Part shown: one piece after another, positions 5,134 to 5,849 of the stretch
Layout: each line of letters begins with the position of its first letter
Numbering within the stretch: the first letter of the stretch is position 1
Source: Chloroflexi bacterium UBA5177
Lineage (GTDB): Bacteria; Chloroflexota; UBA5177
Assembly: GCA_002413265.1 (NCBI GenBank)
Contig: DHWR01000081.1
Coordinates: forward strand, 2,749 to 8,597
DNA length: 5,849 nt
Direction: 5' to 3'
Program-made: the position numbers and the translations under genes
The notes under the pieces: model-generated
The model's database searches: none
What the model was told of the DNA's origin: nothing
The model's input: only the letters and a program-made list of their open reading frames with translations

Positions 5134-5849
5134 TCGTCACCGTCCGCGTTCGCGGTGCCGGCAGCCATGCCGGCCGGGATTTTCTCCAGGGCCCTTCCGC
5201 ACTGGCCGCAATATGAGAACCCTGCCGGAATCCCCTTCGCGCCGCAGGATCCGCAACTCAACGTGTAGGGGCCCCAGACGAACTCGCTGTACCCACCTGT
5301 CGCGGCCGCCCGGCGGATCCCACGATAGTCGGGCTGACGCTTCTCCACAAAGGCCGTCATACCTTCCCACGGCTCGAGAGTCGCGAAGTGAAGGCTGAGC
5401 CAGTCGCGAGCGTGACCAACCGATGCGCTCCACGCCTGGTCCTTCCAGTAGTTGACGGACTGCTTCGTGTAGCGTGTGCACTCAGGGAACTTGTCGACCA
5501 GCTTCAGGGCCAGAGTCTCGACCGCATCATCCAGCTCTGAGTACGGCACGACACGGTTCACGAGACCCCAATCCAGGGCAGTCGCGGCGTCGACGGGATC
5601 GCAGGTGAACAGCATCTCTCTCGCCCGGCGGTCTCCCACCATGATCGGAAGCCACTGGGTTGCGCCTCCAGCGGCGACGCTTCCGACTTTCGTGCCGACC
5701 TGGCGAATGGTGGCATGGTCGGCCATGACGGCCAAGTCGCACGCCATATTGAACTCATTTCCACCCCCCGCGACGATGCCGTTGATGCGAGCGATCACGG
5801 GCTTGCCGATGTTGCGCAGCTGATCATGGCACTCGACGAAGAGACCCAT
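5130..5849 (-). CDS. Crotonase-fold ring-cleaving enzyme (MenB/BadI-like) with C-terminal zinc ribbon, 5' end outside window
   Basis: The C-terminal 239 residues are visible. The Met at the window edge is probably internal, because crotonases usually carry 80-100 residues, including the first oxyanion-hole segment, before this point. Visible parts: INGIVAGGGNEF (residues 22-33) forms the second half of the CoA and oxyanion site, and E32 matches Glu144 of enoyl-CoA hydratase. QVGTKVGS (50-57) puts Gly at the Glu164 position, as in MenB and BadI, which make or break ring C-C bonds rather than hydrating double bonds. EKRQPDY (169-175) closes the crotonase domain. A tail follows with C199, C202, C214 and C217 in a CxxC-x11-CxxC zinc ribbon, which is unusual for a crotonase. 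It is followed by a coupled IpdA/IpdB pair, the position EchA20 holds in Mycobacterium tuberculosis, so hydrolytic ring opening of a cyclic beta-keto-acyl-CoA is inferred. The sequence resembles BadI/MenB more than EchA20 as I recall it. Confidence 0.85.
   Translation of the reverse strand: MGLFVECHDQLRNIGKPVIARINGIVAGGGNEFNMACDLAVMADHATIRQVGTKVGSVAAGGATQWLPIMVGDRRAREMLFTCDPVDAATALDWGLVNRVVPYSELDDAVETLALKLVDKFPECTRYTKQSVNYWKDQAWSASVGHARDWLSLHFATLEPWEGMTAFVEKRQPDYRGIRRAAATGGYSEFVWGPYTLSCGSCGAKGIPAGFSYCGQCGRALEKIPAGMAAGTANADGDD
5195..5255 (-). other. Segment encoding the four-cysteine zinc ribbon of the crotonase
   Basis: This segment encodes CGSCG and CGQCG separated by a short loop (Cys199, 202, 214 and 217 of the visible protein). 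The pattern is that of small rubredoxin-like zinc ribbons, such as those at the ends of DUF35 proteins that partner steroid thiolases and aldolases. The metal is inferred from the cysteine spacing alone. The ribbon is in frame with the crotonase core, with about 20 linker residues between them, and no frameshift is apparent. Confidence 0.75.

Noticed and set aside
3521..5268. Two long plus-strand ORFs (276 and 305 codons, 3521-4351 and 4351-5268)
   Set aside because: They lie antisense to the IpdA and IpdB genes, their translations show no recognisable domain or hydrophobic pattern, and long antisense frames are expected in GC-rich coding DNA.

Overview
The window comes from a moderately high-GC bacterium. 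Every gene I can support is on the minus strand, so transcription runs from position 5849 towards position 1. There is no rRNA, tRNA, CRISPR array, transposase or phage gene. The taxon cannot be fixed from the sequence. The gene families suggest a free-living degrader of alicyclic or polycyclic compounds, and GTG and TTG starts are used. All family assignments rest on motif reading and remembered family sequences, not on alignments.

Right part (5849 to 2779): a tightly overlapped four-gene unit. It encodes a crotonase-fold enzyme (5' end outside the window), an IpdA-like and an IpdB-like CoA-transferase-fold subunit, and a 254-residue short-chain dehydrogenase resembling BadH. Overlaps of 4, 4 and 8 nt indicate translational coupling. 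A second, MFE-2/Hsd4A-like dehydrogenase (333 residues) follows after 147 nt. The set of one crotonase, IpdA, IpdB and two SDRs has the same family composition as the Rv3548c-Rv3552 region of Mycobacterium tuberculosis (two SDRs, EchA20, IpdA, IpdB), which opens the last steroid rings as CoA thioesters. The likely job here is that hydroxyls on a cyclic acyl-CoA are oxidised by the SDRs and the rings are then opened hydrolytically, first by the crotonase and then by IpdAB. The crotonase is not a plain EchA20: its active-site signature is of the MenB/BadI type and it carries a C-terminal four-cysteine zinc ribbon. The true substrate may therefore be a steroid, another terpenoid or an alicyclic acid.

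Left part (1408 to 1): after a 221-nt gap come a hemerythrin-like di-iron protein (167 residues) and a polytopic membrane protein that runs off the left edge. The membrane protein has at least eight hydrophobic segments and a four-helix unit repeated at an offset of 132 residues. This recalls the 4+4+4 architecture of heme-copper oxidase subunit I and related haem membrane proteins. The pair probably handles O2 or NO and is functionally separate from the catabolic genes.

The oddest local structure is the start of the membrane gene. An in-frame ATG overlaps the hemerythrin stop, is followed 16 codons later by TGA, immediately by GTG, and then by an AAGGAG that points to a non-standard start further inside.
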